Origin: Aurantiochytrium sp. KH105
Lineage: Eukaryota; Sar; Bigyra; Thraustochytrida; Thraustochytriidae
Reading direction: 5' to 3'
DNA length: 64,000 nucleotides
NCBI GenBank assembly: GCA_003116975.1
Contig: BGKB01000006.1
Coordinates: forward strand, 558,001 to 622,000
A model generated the notes under the pieces. The model was given only the letters and a program-made list of their open reading frames with translations. It ran no database searches and was not told where the DNA came from. This document shows, piece after piece, positions 47,854 to 57,799 of the stretch. The position numbers were made by a program, and so were the translations under genes. Position 1 is the first letter of the stretch, and each line of letters begins with the position of its first letter.

Positions 47854-49189
47854 GCATTGGTTCCTTCCGCATAACATTATCAAGACCATCTATCATAGGT
47901 GAAGCACGTCTGGGAGCCGCACCCCATTCTCGAGAGAGTCAGAATTCGCAAATCCTGTCTGGACCTCTCTCGTGTCGTGGGTTGGCTCGCTTGCTTGCTT
48001 GCTTGCTGACTAATTGGCCAACTGGACTCATGATCTTCCCTTGTCTTTTTTTTTTTTTTCTTCTTCCTCTTCTGTCTGTCTGTCCACTTGTCACTTTCGG
48101 GCTTCCTTCACAAAAGTTCACCTTCCCTTGCCAGTCTCCACCTCAATTTCTCGCCGCCTCTTCTCAAATCCACGCTGCACAATGATAGCTTACAAGCAAC
48201 AAGCAGCAGCAGCATCAGCAGCAGCAATTTTTAGCAAGCGAGCTGTGCCGGGTCCGGCGCATTTCCCGCGTGCTGCCTGCCTTTCTTTCGCTCGCTCTTT
48301 CTGTGCCTCTCTCTGCCACCTCCACATCCAGGTGCACGGGGCGGCTCTCTCCTCTCTTCTCAGCTAAAGCCCAATCAGTCAGTCAGTCAGTCAGTCAGTC
48401 AGTCATTCCCGGCGGGCCGCCCCTTCCTACGAGCGTCCCCTCGCTCCCGGCGTCCGTCCTCCCTCGCATCCTCGGGCCGCGCTCGTTGGAGCCCGTCCGA
48501 TTTCCCCTGCCCCTCCCGGTCCTCCTCCGCGTCCTCTTCGCGCCCGCTCTCGGCGGCGCTCTTGGTCTGCTTCTTCAAGTTGCGGCTGCAAGTTGTTGTT
48601 CTTGTTGTTGTTGTTCGTGAGCAGAAAGAACGTTACGTTCCGTTGTGTATTGGCCTACGGCTGGAAGGAAGACCGTCCTCGTCACGAATAGTGGATATAG
48701 ATAGATGATATGATCGGTGTGGGCACGAGCACAATCCGCGCGACAGCGACAGCGACGCTCGAATCGAGGGCGCGGAGGAGAATCCTCGCGCCCGCCCCGC
48801 CCCGCCCCGCCTCGCCTCGGCGCGGGAATGGATGCTGCGCAGAAGAAGAAGCGACCCGAGCTGAGCTGCGAGACGAGACGCTAGCTAAGCTAAGCCCCGG
48901 CGATCGACGCCAGCCAGAGCAAGAGCGCCGCGCGGGAGTCGAGGCGCCGGAGAGCAGCCTCGAGCCCGGCCGGGGCGCGTCGGCCGCCCGCCCTCCCTCC
49001 CTCCCTCCCGCCCGACATCTAGCCCGGCCGGCCGGCCGCTCGCTCGCTCGGTGGTTCGTCCCCGCGCCGCGCGAGCCGCACGGCCTCTCGCGAGTTGGCC
49101 TGGACCTCTTCGCGGCAGGCAGGTCATGTCATATCATCCCACGCAAGTCTCTTGGCTCGGCTCGCCGCGGACCCGGACTTCCTCCGCTC

Positions 49190-49262
49190 TGCGCTGCTCT
49201 TCTGCGCTGCTCTGCTGCGCTGCTCTGCTGCGCTGCTCTGCTGCGCTGCTCTGCTGCGCTGC
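49190..49262. repeat. CTGCGCTGCTCTG decamer-like tandem repeat
   Basis: Units of GCTGCGCTGCTCT repeat several times in about 70 bp. Non-coding on either strand as far as can be judged. Confidence 0.75.
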
Positions 49263-49854
49263 CCCGCTCCTCGAGCACCGGCGATGGTCTGCCGCGGCCG
49301 CTCCGGCGCTGCCCCGCGCGCAGCAGCAAAGCCCGTGGCAGCCGGGCGGCAGGGCGCCTCGATCTTTCGTTTTATGGCGCCCGCGCGGCACGTGTCCGGT
49401 CCACGGGTCCAGGGAGGGAGGGAGGGGGCCAGAGTGTCCCTCGCGAGGTGGGGGCGCAGAGCATGCCGCAGCCGAAGGCGATCGACGGGGTGCACAGCGA
49501 GCGCGCGGGCGTGCACATGGACGGCGACGGCGAGGAGGGTGCGGGCCGGAGGATGCACGCTGAGTGCAGGTGCAGGTGCAGGCAGGCTCGAAGAGGAGGA
49601 CGCCCGGCAAGCAAGCATGCGCAGTCGGGAGAGTTTGGGCTGCGTGCGCACCCGGAAGCCGTGCCATCGATGCGAATGTGGCCTGGTCGGGGCCCGGGGG
49701 TCCAAGACGAGCTGAGATGAGAGGGAAGGTGGAGCAGAAGAGCAAGCAGCGGTCTCCAAGCGCCTCCCCTCCAGACTCAATGTCGAGGTCTGGGCTGCCT
49801 CGTGCCGCGCCAGACACAGATGCGGCTCTTTTTCTGAAGCACAACGGACCTCGT

Positions 49855-49908
<54 letters not shown>

Positions 49909-49933
49909 GAGCGAGCGAGCGGGCGGGCGGGCG
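49855..49933. repeat. (GCAA)n array passing into GCGA and GCGG units
   Basis: About 13 near-perfect GCAA units, then GCGA and GGCG units. It is the reverse-complement sense of the (GCTT)n arrays elsewhere, 170 bp upstream of the gene at 50104. Confidence 0.9.
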
Positions 49934-50103
49934 AGCGGCCGACGGGTGGGTGAGCAAAAGCGGAATTCCTGCCGCCGCCTGACCGACTTCTCCGCAAAAC
50001 ACTCTTTGCGATCCAACAAGAAATCGTGCGCGCACAGTTCTTGCCAAGAAGCCAGACGCGGATACATCCCCTTTTGCAGCGCAGCACCTCTTCGCAAAAT
50101 AAG

Positions 50104-51162
50104 ATGGCCCTCGAAGTATTGATGTCTCGTCCCTTGCGGTCACGACGCGATCGCCATGGGCGACACGGACGCCACATGGTTGTTCCACGCGCCGGCCTCG
50201 ACCCTGTTGAAAAGACGACATGTCCAGCATACAAGACGGGACAAGACCAAGTGAAAGAAGCCAAAGTATCAAACGCCATTGTGGACCTTTCTCATCAAGC
50301 AGACTGCGGAACTGTCAAATCGAACTGCTCACATACGCAAAAATCGGCGAGGCCTCGACGATGTGCGATTGTGCCAGCAGCTCTTCAAGCAGAGCTCGTG
50401 CCCACAAGACTCGAGACGCTCAGCCAACACATTGTCGAGGACTCTCACGATGAGATGAGTGACAGTATGCAGAGTATGCAAAGCGTTGAATCGCGCTCCA
50501 CGGACTCGTCAGCCTCCACCGTTTCGATGCTGAGCAGCGAGAATTCGTTGCAGCTCGAAATGGGCCGGCACGCTGCACCCCGGGACAAGTCATGTATTCT
50601 TCCCAAAGCACCCGAGACGCCCCGGTCTCGTTCTTTGGCAGTTTTTGGAATTCCCCATCTCGAGGGTCTCTTGGTCCCGAGTGAACAGGACATGAAGGAC
50701 GCAGAACGATGGAAATCGAGAATCCAAAAGCTGCGAAGGTTTCTTGCGTGGGATGACATTCCGCTCAGCTTCTTCGTGGACGAGATTGTAGCAGACGTAG
50801 ATTTGGACTCCGACGACGAAGAGGAAGACGATGATGAGGAGGAGGAAGAGGAGGAGGAGGAGAAAGGGTCCGATGAAAGAGACGAGGAGGCATTGCGCGC
50901 AGGAGAACAGCAACCTCGCGTAACACGGAGGCGAAACCAGCAGCGGCGACACCGCGCTCGACGCCGGGCAAACACCGTGGCAAGTGTAGTCATTCCCGCG
51001 AGGCGAGATAAAGACAGCCGCCCTTGGATCCCTCGCGGTGCGTCGCCGGCCCGCACAGATCCGAGGAGGCGGGGCCGCGCGGGGAATCGCAAAGCGCGAA
51101 CTTCACGCAGAACATGTCTTCAGGTTCTCGAAGATCTCTTTGCTCCTTTTTTCTTTGAGTGA
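50104..51162 (+). CDS. Hypothetical acidic/basic protein (352 aa)
   Basis: A single exon from ATG 50104 (aagATGG). No known domain is visible. Residues 130-160 are Ser-rich with MSDSMQSMQSVESR. A possibly ordered helical part follows at about 200-235 (SEQDMKDAERWKSRIQKLRR, FLAWDDIPLSFFVDEIVAD). A long Glu/Asp run lies at about 235-260, then a strongly Arg-rich tail (RRRNQQRRHRARRRAN) that would serve as a nuclear localisation or nucleic-acid-binding segment. The segment PLSFFVDEIVADVDLD is the likeliest conserved motif. Gene status rests on non-repetitive mid-section composition and length. Function is not assigned. Confidence 0.55.
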   Translation: MALEVLMSRPLRSRRDRHGRHGRHMVVPRAGLDPVEKTTCPAYKTGQDQVKEAKVSNAIVDLSHQADCGTVKSNCSHTQKSARPRRCAIVPAALQAELVPTRLETLSQHIVEDSHDEMSDSMQSMQSVESRSTDSSASTVSMLSSENSLQLEMGRHAAPRDKSCILPKAPETPRSRSLAVFGIPHLEGLLVPSEQDMKDAERWKSRIQKLRRFLAWDDIPLSFFVDEIVADVDLDSDDEEEDDDEEEEEEEEEKGSDERDEEALRAGEQQPRVTRRRNQQRRHRARRRANTVASVVIPARRDKDSRPWIPRGASPARTDPRRRGRAGNRKARTSRRTCLQVLEDLFAPFFFE

Positions 51163-51897
51163 ACAGGCTCTGGAACTGTCGCATTTTTGTATTCTTTGTA
51201 GTATTCTAAATCGGAAAAGATGTTCTTTTGAAGGAAATGAATTTGCCACATTGAACGAAGACAGGAAGGGGCAAGCGCGATCGATGAAAAACACCATCAA
51301 GTGAAACGAAGATCTGGCTGACAAAAGATATGTTTCTGCCATCTGTGCTGTGCATCGAATGAAAACAAGAGGTGATACGCGAGAAAAATGCAAAAGCCTG
51401 AAACTATGATCCGAGAAAAGGTGTTTCCTTACATATATATTGCACTTGGCACCTTGAAATGGTTGGGAGCACGCCGTGCAGCAGAGCAGGAAGCGTTTGA
51501 CTAGAGACTGTGTGGCAGATGAAAAGCTTCCCACCCGCCCGCCCGTATACTAGCCTAGCTTGAAATTCAAAGCCAGTAGTACATCACACGTCATTTCCGT
51601 ATGTATGAAGAAGGGGAGAAGCGAAAAGAGGATGTGCTTTTCTTCTTCGACCACTTGAGAACGAGCGAGTGTACCTGAACGCAGACATGAAGCAGTGAGC
51701 TTTCTTTTGTGTATGTATGTGTGTGCTTTTTGTGGGGGCGGGGCGAAGGGGGTTGGGTGTGCAGAGATAACGATAGCTGGCAGCGGCGCAACGCCCAGGA
51801 ATAGAAAAAAGTACCCAGAGGTACGATAACTAAGCGAGAAAGAAAAAGACGATGCGATGCGATGCGAAGCGAAGAACACGACAAGATTGGCAAACGC
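51163..51897. other. Convergent intergenic region
   Basis: This 735-bp AT-richer stretch follows the 352-aa gene and holds the carrier's 3' end. It contains a TGTATGTATGTGTG run near 51710-51726 and GATGC repeats near 51850-51868. No gene is seen. Confidence 0.45.
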
Positions 51898-53168
51898 TTA
51901 CATGTACATGTCAAGGACCTTCTTGGACGTCTCGACACCGAGGAAGCAAGCGGCGTTAGCAGGGAAGGCGCGGGCAAGAGCCGGGGCGAGACCCTTGTAC
52001 AGCGAGGCGACACCTTCCTTGGCAATGAGCTCGGTAGCGACCTGGCGGATACCACCCGGGTAGGTTCCGGTGGGGGCAGTCTGGAAGCGGCTCTTGAGGA
52101 CATCAGGGGGGACAGCGACAATCCAGTTGAAGACACCGGCCATACCACCGCAGAAGATGGTGCTGAGGGCGCCAGATGCACCACCGGGAACAGCGTTGGG
52201 CATGTTGACCTTCATGAGCTCGTAGGCACCGTAGTAGGCGACAGAGCCGGGGCCATCGCGAAGAAGAGTGAGGGCCGTACCCTTGTAAAGGCCACGGATG
52301 CCCTCCTCGGCGTAGATCTTCTTGGCGCAGTCGATGGGACCGTTGTACAGCTTCTTCTCACCCTGGGTCTGCAGGATAACCTTGATGCGGTCACCGGGGA
52401 CCATGACGGCCGAGCCGGGAATGGCCGAGAAGCCACCGGCAAACATGATGCCGGCGGTGCTGATTTGCTCCTCGGGGCCCTTGCCCTCGACGACGCGAGC
52501 GATCTGCTTACCGAGGTCGAAGCCCTGTGTTTGATTCGAAGATTTTCAATTTGAGCGATGACGTCAGCATGTGTGAGCGCGTGCATATGGTCTTAAGATT
52601 TGTGTGGCGCGCGCGAGGCGCGTCGACGCTTTCAACGAGTTTAACGTACCCAAAAGTAGACGGCGAAGATGGGGGTGATGCCGGCGAGCGGCGCGGCCAT
52701 GCCGGCAAAGAGGCCACGGGGTCCATCCTTGGCGACGATCTTGCGGAAGCAGTCGGCCATGCTCGAGTACCTGTGCAATGTATTCCGTCAAACATGTTAG
52801 TCGCTGTGTCCGATGCCTGTCTTTTGGCGTTGCTTTGCTCTTCTTCTGCCCTTGCTTCTTCGGTGTGCGCAGAGCGAGCGAGCACTCAGTCCCCCCATCT
52901 CTCTGCCACACGATAGTAACAAGTAAGCCAAATTGCGAGATTGGGCATCGAGCAAGGGGCAGGGGCAGGGGCAAGCTCGTGCATCTTGTGCGGACCGCCG
53001 ATGATACGCACGCGCGCGCGCGCGCGCGCTCTCTCTCTCCGTCTCTACGCGAACGTACTCATTGGACGTCTGCATCTTGACCTTGATCGTGTCGAGCGGG
53101 TGGCCAACGGCGACCAAGCAGACGCCGCCGAAGCCGCCCGAGAGAAATGCCTTCGCCGATTCCGACAT
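51898..53168 (-). CDS. SLC25A20: Mitochondrial carnitine/acylcarnitine-type carrier, three exons
   Basis: Exons 53168-53059, 52770-52650 and 52524-51898 give 285 aa (animal CACT about 300). Introns of 288 bp (GTACGT...CACAG) and 125 bp (GTACGT...CACAG) join in phases 2 and 0. All three repeats keep the carrier signature: [24 protein letters not shown] and [13 protein letters not shown]. Family-typical blocks include [37 protein letters not shown] across the second splice, [20 protein letters not shown] and [14 protein letters not shown]. It exchanges acylcarnitine for carnitine across the inner mitochondrial membrane, feeding beta-oxidation. Other basic-amino-acid carriers of the same subfamily are a possible alternative. 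Codon use is strongly biased to C-ending codons, suggesting high expression. Confidence 0.9.
52525..52649 (-). other. Second intron of the carrier gene
   Basis: 125-bp GT-AG intron with donor TTTTGG|GTACGT and acceptor AAACACAG|GGCTTC, phase 0. It splits the conserved VYFW|GFDLG block. Confidence 0.9.
52771..53058 (-). other. First intron of the carrier gene
   Basis: 288-bp GT-AG intron with donor AATGA|GTACGT and acceptor TTGCACAG|GTACTC, phase 2. It contains a (CG)n run then (CT)n run at about 53008-53041. Confidence 0.88.
53008..53041. repeat. (CG)n followed by (CT)n run in an intron
   Basis: An alternating CG dinucleotide run of about 20 bases abuts a CT run, within the first intron of the carrier gene. 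Confidence 0.85.
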
Positions 53169-53204
53169 CTTGCCCCGTGCGTCGAGTCTCAACTACTCGT
53201 GCTC

Positions 53205-53207
<3 letters not shown>

Positions 53208-53241
<34 letters not shown>

Positions 53242-53330
53242 GCGGCGCTTGCTTGCTGCGTGCGTGCGTGCGTGCGTGCTTGCGTGCGTGCGTGCGTGCG
53301 TGCTTGCTTGCTTGCTTGCTTGCAGGCGGG
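53208..53330. repeat. (CTG)n then (CGTG)n/(CTTG)n arrays
   Basis: About 11 CTG units, a short GC spacer, then GTGC and TTGC tetranucleotide units. It lies 40 bp upstream of the carrier start codon. Confidence 0.9.
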
Positions 53331-53776
53331 CAGGTGGGTTGTGATTCTGCTTGCGCAGCAGTCTGCTCCTCTGCCGTCTCCGCCTGCGCCGCCTTGCAGA
53401 TACTACTATAAACTACCCAGCACAGTCAAGAAAGAAATGCATGCCTCACACCCATGGAAGAAGCAGCAGCAGGCAGCGGGAAGAAGATTGCGCACTGCGC
53501 GATCAATCAATCCGTCAATCGGCCTTGGCGGCCCTCCCTCACACTGGCATTCAAGTCAGGCAGTGAGGCTGGCAGTGGCCGGGCGGCCAGGAACCGCCTC
53601 CTTGCGCGAGGCTTGCAAACAAACAAGCAAACCCACGCACGCCCACGGAGCGACGTTCTTTCCTCCTCCATCATCGATGATGCACGGGGGATGGATGACG
53701 AGCAGAGCAAAGCCGGCCTCGATAACAAATCTTGTTTTCCGTCCTGCAGGCAGGCAACAAAACCGCCCAAGCATAG

Positions 53777-53817
53777 CAAGGCAAGGCAAGGCAAGGCAAG
53801 GCAAGGCAAGGCAAGGC
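53777..53817. repeat. (AAGGC)n pentanucleotide repeat
   Basis: About eight AAGGC units in near-perfect tandem. Confidence 0.9.
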
Positions 53818-55693
53818 CAAGCCTGGCTCTTGCCCAAGTTCTCCACGTCGTCGTCCTCTGGCTGCAGTGTAAGGCAAGCTCGACTCGCCCGAGTTCATTT
53901 GCTTGCTTGGTGCTCCTGCGCTCCGTCCATCAGCCATTCTCCGCCTAGCTCTTGCTGCTTCTCGCCGTCTTTCTTTTTCCTACTGCCGCATCCACGCGGT
54001 CATCGCCGCCGCAGGTTTTCACGCACAGACGCGCGCCGCGCCCCCCTTGCGACGCGCGCGGCCTGCTCCGCCGCGGTTCCGCGGCGCGGGCGAGGGGGGC
54101 GCGCGGGGAGTCTGCGCGGCGCCGCCGCCGTCGTCGCTTCCGCAGCCGCGTCGAGGCCTCGACGCCACCGCGCGACGCAAGCACGCGCGCCGCCCACGCA
54201 CGCACGCACGCTCGCACGCTCGCACCGCCGCGCAGCCGCTCCGCCGCGCGTCTCCGGCGCGCCTTGGCGCCGGCGGAGCCGCCGCAGCCGCTCGCTCGCG
54301 CGCCGGGCAGCGAAAGCGAAGCAGGGAGGCAAGCAAGCAAGAAAGAAAGGAAAGATAGGATCGTGATGGAATGGCGCAGCCGGAGCCGCGCGGTAATAGG
54401 AAGGAAGCCACACCAGCTGCCGCGCGGCGCGCAGATACCAGACTCTTTGGCGCGCGCAGAAACGACATGCCTGGCCCCGGCTTGGCGCCTCGACTCGCGC
54501 TTCTCTGCGTCAGGTTGGCGCGCGCAGGCTCGAGCTCGCGGGCTTCGAGCTCGCGGGCTTCGAGCTCGGGCTCGACCCGGGCTCGCGAGCGCGGAAGAGG
54601 TCGAGCTTGAGCGCTCGCGGCGGCTCGCAGGTCCTGGGAGGGAAAGTGCGAGGTGGAGATAGATTGTGGGACGATCGAGGCGCGCACGTCCAAGACCGAG
54701 GCAGCTTCAGCGGCGCGGCGCGCGGCCCGGGGACGAAGGACGCGGCGAGGGATGCGCCATCAGAGGGATCCTGCACCGCGACTCGCCATGCGTTGGCTCG
54801 TCGGCCGCCACACCTGCCCGCCTGCATGCCTGCCTGCCTCAAGTACTCTCTGCAGCGCTGCGCTCGGCCGGTCGTGCGCCTGTGAGTGTACGGAGAGCAC
54901 AGCTCAACAGGGCTTGCTCGCGATGCAGAGAAACACCCTCTGCCCGACCCGCGACAGCCGCGAGGCGGCGGTGGCGCGCCGCTCACGCGCGGCCGGTTCG
55001 TGTCGCCCGCTCGGGTCTTCTTGGCCTCTTGTTCGCGACATCGGCGCGGCCAGCAAGGCGCGCGGCAGCGGGCAGGGGCGGGCTGCGAGAGGGTGTGGAC
55101 GGCATCCGCGAACCAAGAACTGGGAGCGAGCGCTCTCGTCCGCGAAGGCAGGTCCATCCTTGGCGGCCTTCTTCCATGGGCGCACGAGGCCTCGGGCTAC
55201 CCTACCACCCGCCGTTGAAGCAGGCCGGCCTTGTGGAGGATGGGGAAAAACTCGCGGTCCAAGAAAAGCTGGCCGCCCGTAACGAGGGGCTGCAGCCAGC
55301 CAGCCAGCCAGCCAGCCTTGCAAGCAAGATGCCGCAATCGCTGACGCCGCGACGCTCGCGTGCAGGAAGGTGGTATAGATAGGTCGTGGGTCCGGACGGT
55401 TTCGTTCGTCTAACTGATTGGCGGGAGCGCGACCGACGCGGACAGCAAGTTTGCACTTTGCCTTTGCTGATTGATTGATCGATCTCTCGCTCGCTGGCTG
55501 GCTGGCTGACGAACGACTGTATGTGCAGCCAGCAGCTGGACAAGAAACGACTAAAAAACAACGCGTGCTCAGCCAAGGTGGATAAATGGGTCAAGGTGTC
55601 GGTGACATCAGAAAAAGCAAGCAACCCGTCGGCAATTGATGGCTGCTGCTGTCGAGTATATACTGGCACTAATGGGGGCTAACAATTGGTTGA

Positions 55694-57799
55694 CTAGGGC
55701 GATGGTTGCTGCTGCTGCTGCTGCTGCTGCTGCTCTAGAATACGGCGAATGAGCTCGTTGCGGACCTGCTCGTCGAAATTCATTTGATAGGCGTCTGTGG
55801 TTTGAAAGAGCTGCTGCATCTGGGCGCGTTCCGTCGAGGAAGGGACAACGGCGCCGCTGCCCAAAAGATGTGAGAGCTCGGCGATATTCGAGGTCTGCGA
55901 GGCCGGCAGGCCAAAAGGAAATGCAGGACCAGGAGCAGGGCTCGACTGCTGCTGCTGTTGCTGGAGGTTGAGCTGGGCTTGAACCTGAAGAAGCTGCTGT
56001 TGGTACATTGCAGACGAAGAACTTTCGCTCGAAGAGGAGCCTTGCAGATGTGTCCTCAAGGCACTCTCAAACCTCGAATTTACACTTGGGGCATACTGCT
56101 GCTGCTGCTGCTGTTGTTGTTGCTGCTGCTGCTGGAAATAGATTGAGAGAGCAAGTTGCTGATGCAGCATGTTCTGGGGATTTACATAGGTGGAGGCGTC
56201 GTGCTGCGAGGCAGTCGACGGCTGCTGAAAATTCTGAATCCGCTGACGATCCAACTCTAGCGCACGGTCTCCAGCCGCTGCTGCTGCACGAGCCATGGCG
56301 CGCGCTCTTGCCGAGCCTGCAAGACTTCCTGGAGTCATGGAAGGCGAGGCGCTGAGCGATGAAGACGACGATATGGATGACGATCGGTGACTTTGCGAGA
56401 GACGCGTAGCGCCGTCAAGTTGCTGTTGGGCATGATGGTAGGCATTGGCTTGATTTGGAAAGTTGAGAGGCGAACGGAGATTGTGCTTGAGGACAGCATG
56501 GTCATACGTCTTGGCGGCCTCATGCTGATCCGTAAAGGTGCCGAGGTACTTTTGCTTGCCCGGCGAAAGATAAATGTAGGCTCTCCAGCGCTTGCGCTGC
56601 GTATGCCAACTCACGCCGTGATACGTGGAGGACTTTGTGCCGAGACGAGAGTTGTTGCTAATGGCACCAGGCCGAACTTGGGACGGCGAGCCTCCATGCG
56701 TTGACGCCGGACCTTGGGCCAAGAGTCCGCCTTGCGATGATGACAAATTTGCAGTGGGAGCTGTCAAGCTTTCAGATTGCTCTGGAGACGTAGTGGCGCG
56801 GTTCTCAAGAAGCGAAGAAGATACTGTTGCGAGGACTGCACCAGCGCCAGAAGAAACATGATCGCTGACACTAGCGTTGCTCGCGTCTTCCCGCGACTCT
56901 TCTGGCTGCGCGCTATACACGGGAGAGGACGACGCCGACGCAGGCGCCGGTGACATTTCCCCGCGCTCCTGGCTTTTTTTTTGAACGCCGCTGGCTTTTT
57001 CTAATCGCATACCCTCGACGTCGGACTTTTGCTGCTCTTGGTTTTCGTGCTTGACATCTTGTTTGCTCTCTTGGTCAACCGTTTCGGCATCTTTTACCTG
57101 ATTAACCGAGGTTTTCTTGACGTCCGAGCAACCTTTGTCAGCTTGGTGTCGCTCTTTGTTGTCATCATCATCCTCATCCTCGTTGTTGTCGTCGTCGTCG
57201 CTGTCGTGTGAGAAGGTTTCCGGTTCATTTTTTACCTCGCCTGTCTTGACAGTGCCCAGATTCTCATCTGCGCGCAAGTTTGGCGGCGCGAGGGCAGGCA
57301 GTGAGGGCGAGAGGAGACTGGCCTGCGTAGTTCGCGCTTGGTCACGAATCGCTTGGTTACGGACAAGATTGACTAATTCTGTGCTTGCGATCAATCTGGT
57401 GCTGCCATCTTCAAAGTTGACCTTGTATGTGGCTGCCTCTTTGCCATTCCCTGGAATGCACTTGATTTCGCACCATCGTGCAGAGGTCTGGTCCGATTGC
57501 GACAGCAAGGGGAGCAGGTGCTCTTGCAGGGCTCCTACGTTCTGCGGCCAGGATGCGGAAAGCAACGATGAGGCAGCAGAGGCAATGGAGGAGATTGACC
57601 CCGCGTCGGTTGAAGCAGAAGCTACAGGGGCGTGGCCCGTGGAGGAGGCAATGGATGACTCTGCTCGAGCCTCCTTTAAAGGTCGCTTGGCTTCTGCGCT
57701 GTCATTGCTGAGCGTTGCCAGGCCCGCCGGGACAGGGGGTGTGGGCGCGTTGCTTTCATCATTCGCTGGTCTTGCGCGCTTCATGCCCAATACCACCAT
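55694..57799 (-). CDS. AP2/ERF-domain protein with polyglutamine tracts (701 aa)
   Basis: A single visible exon from ATG 57799 (MVVLGMKRARPAND); upstream in-frame sequence encodes a Gln run but no ATG. An AP2/ERF DNA-binding domain lies at about 385-445: TYHGVSWHTQRKRWRAYIYL, GKQKYLGTFTDQHEAAKTYD, then LNFP, with the family's three strands and helix and conserved Gly-Val-Trp and Ala-Ala-x-x-Tyr-Asp positions. Near 120-165 a compact segment (WCEIKCIPGNGKEAATYKVN, DGSTRLIASTELVNLVRN) may be an additional conserved module. The middle is acidic and Ser-rich. The C-terminal third holds polyGln runs encoded by CAG repeats (about 555-568, 620-626 and the last 15 residues). AP2 domains in protists act as transcription factors. 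Targets are unknown. Confidence 0.88.
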   Translation of the reverse strand: MVVLGMKRARPANDESNAPTPPVPAGLATLSNDSAEAKRPLKEARAESSIASSTGHAPVASASTDAGSISSIASAASSLLSASWPQNVGALQEHLLPLLSQSDQTSARWCEIKCIPGNGKEAATYKVNFEDGSTRLIASTELVNLVRNQAIRDQARTTQASLLSPSLPALAPPNLRADENLGTVKTGEVKNEPETFSHDSDDDDNNEDEDDDDNKERHQADKGCSDVKKTSVNQVKDAETVDQESKQDVKHENQEQQKSDVEGMRLEKASGVQKKSQERGEMSPAPASASSSPVYSAQPEESREDASNASVSDHVSSGAGAVLATVSSSLLENRATTSPEQSESLTAPTANLSSSQGGLLAQGPASTHGGSPSQVRPGAISNNSRLGTKSSTYHGVSWHTQRKRWRAYIYLSPGKQKYLGTFTDQHEAAKTYDHAVLKHNLRSPLNFPNQANAYHHAQQQLDGATRLSQSHRSSSISSSSSLSASPSMTPGSLAGSARARAMARAAAAAGDRALELDRQRIQNFQQPSTASQHDASTYVNPQNMLHQQLALSIYFQQQQQQQQQQQQQYAPSVNSRFESALRTHLQGSSSSESSSSAMYQQQLLQVQAQLNLQQQQQQSSPAPGPAFPFGLPASQTSNIAELSHLLGSGAVVPSSTERAQMQQLFQTTDAYQMNFDEQVRNELIRRILEQQQQQQQQQPSP

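Larger units (their letters stand above)
47854..50103. other. 2.2-kb repeat-rich, GC-rich intergenic region
   Basis: This divergent spacer holds a TTGC run at about 47988-48005, a T-run near 48048-48060, a (CAGT)n run at 48377-48404, GTT repeats near 48594-48616, GGCC-type runs near 49020-49050, a CTGCG/CTCTG repeat at about 49190-49262, and the (GCAA)n array at 49855-49910. Long open frames on both strands translate these repeats (for example Leu/Cys or Ala/Ser/Lys-Gln runs) and are rejected. I see no gene. Confidence 0.45.
53169..55693. other. 2.5-kb repeat-rich intergenic region
   Basis: This region lies upstream of the carrier and downstream of the AP2 gene. It contains (CTG)n at about 53208-53241, a (GTGC/TTGC)n array at 53247-53330, (AAGGC)n at 53777-53817, a GC-extreme block at 54020-54310, an 18-bp unit repeat near 54527-54570, and GCCA runs near 55298-55315. 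Long open frames on both strands are Arg/Ala/Pro/Ser-rich and cross repeats, so I reject them. Confidence 0.45.

Noticed and set aside
48710-49720. 336-aa plus frame, and 381-382-aa minus frames at 49124-50279
   Set aside because: They translate short tandem repeats on both strands, overlap each other, and contain no recognisable domain.
51862-52554. 230-aa plus frame opposite the carrier gene
   Set aside because: It is the antisense of the C-biased third exon of the carrier; the minus strand carries the real protein.
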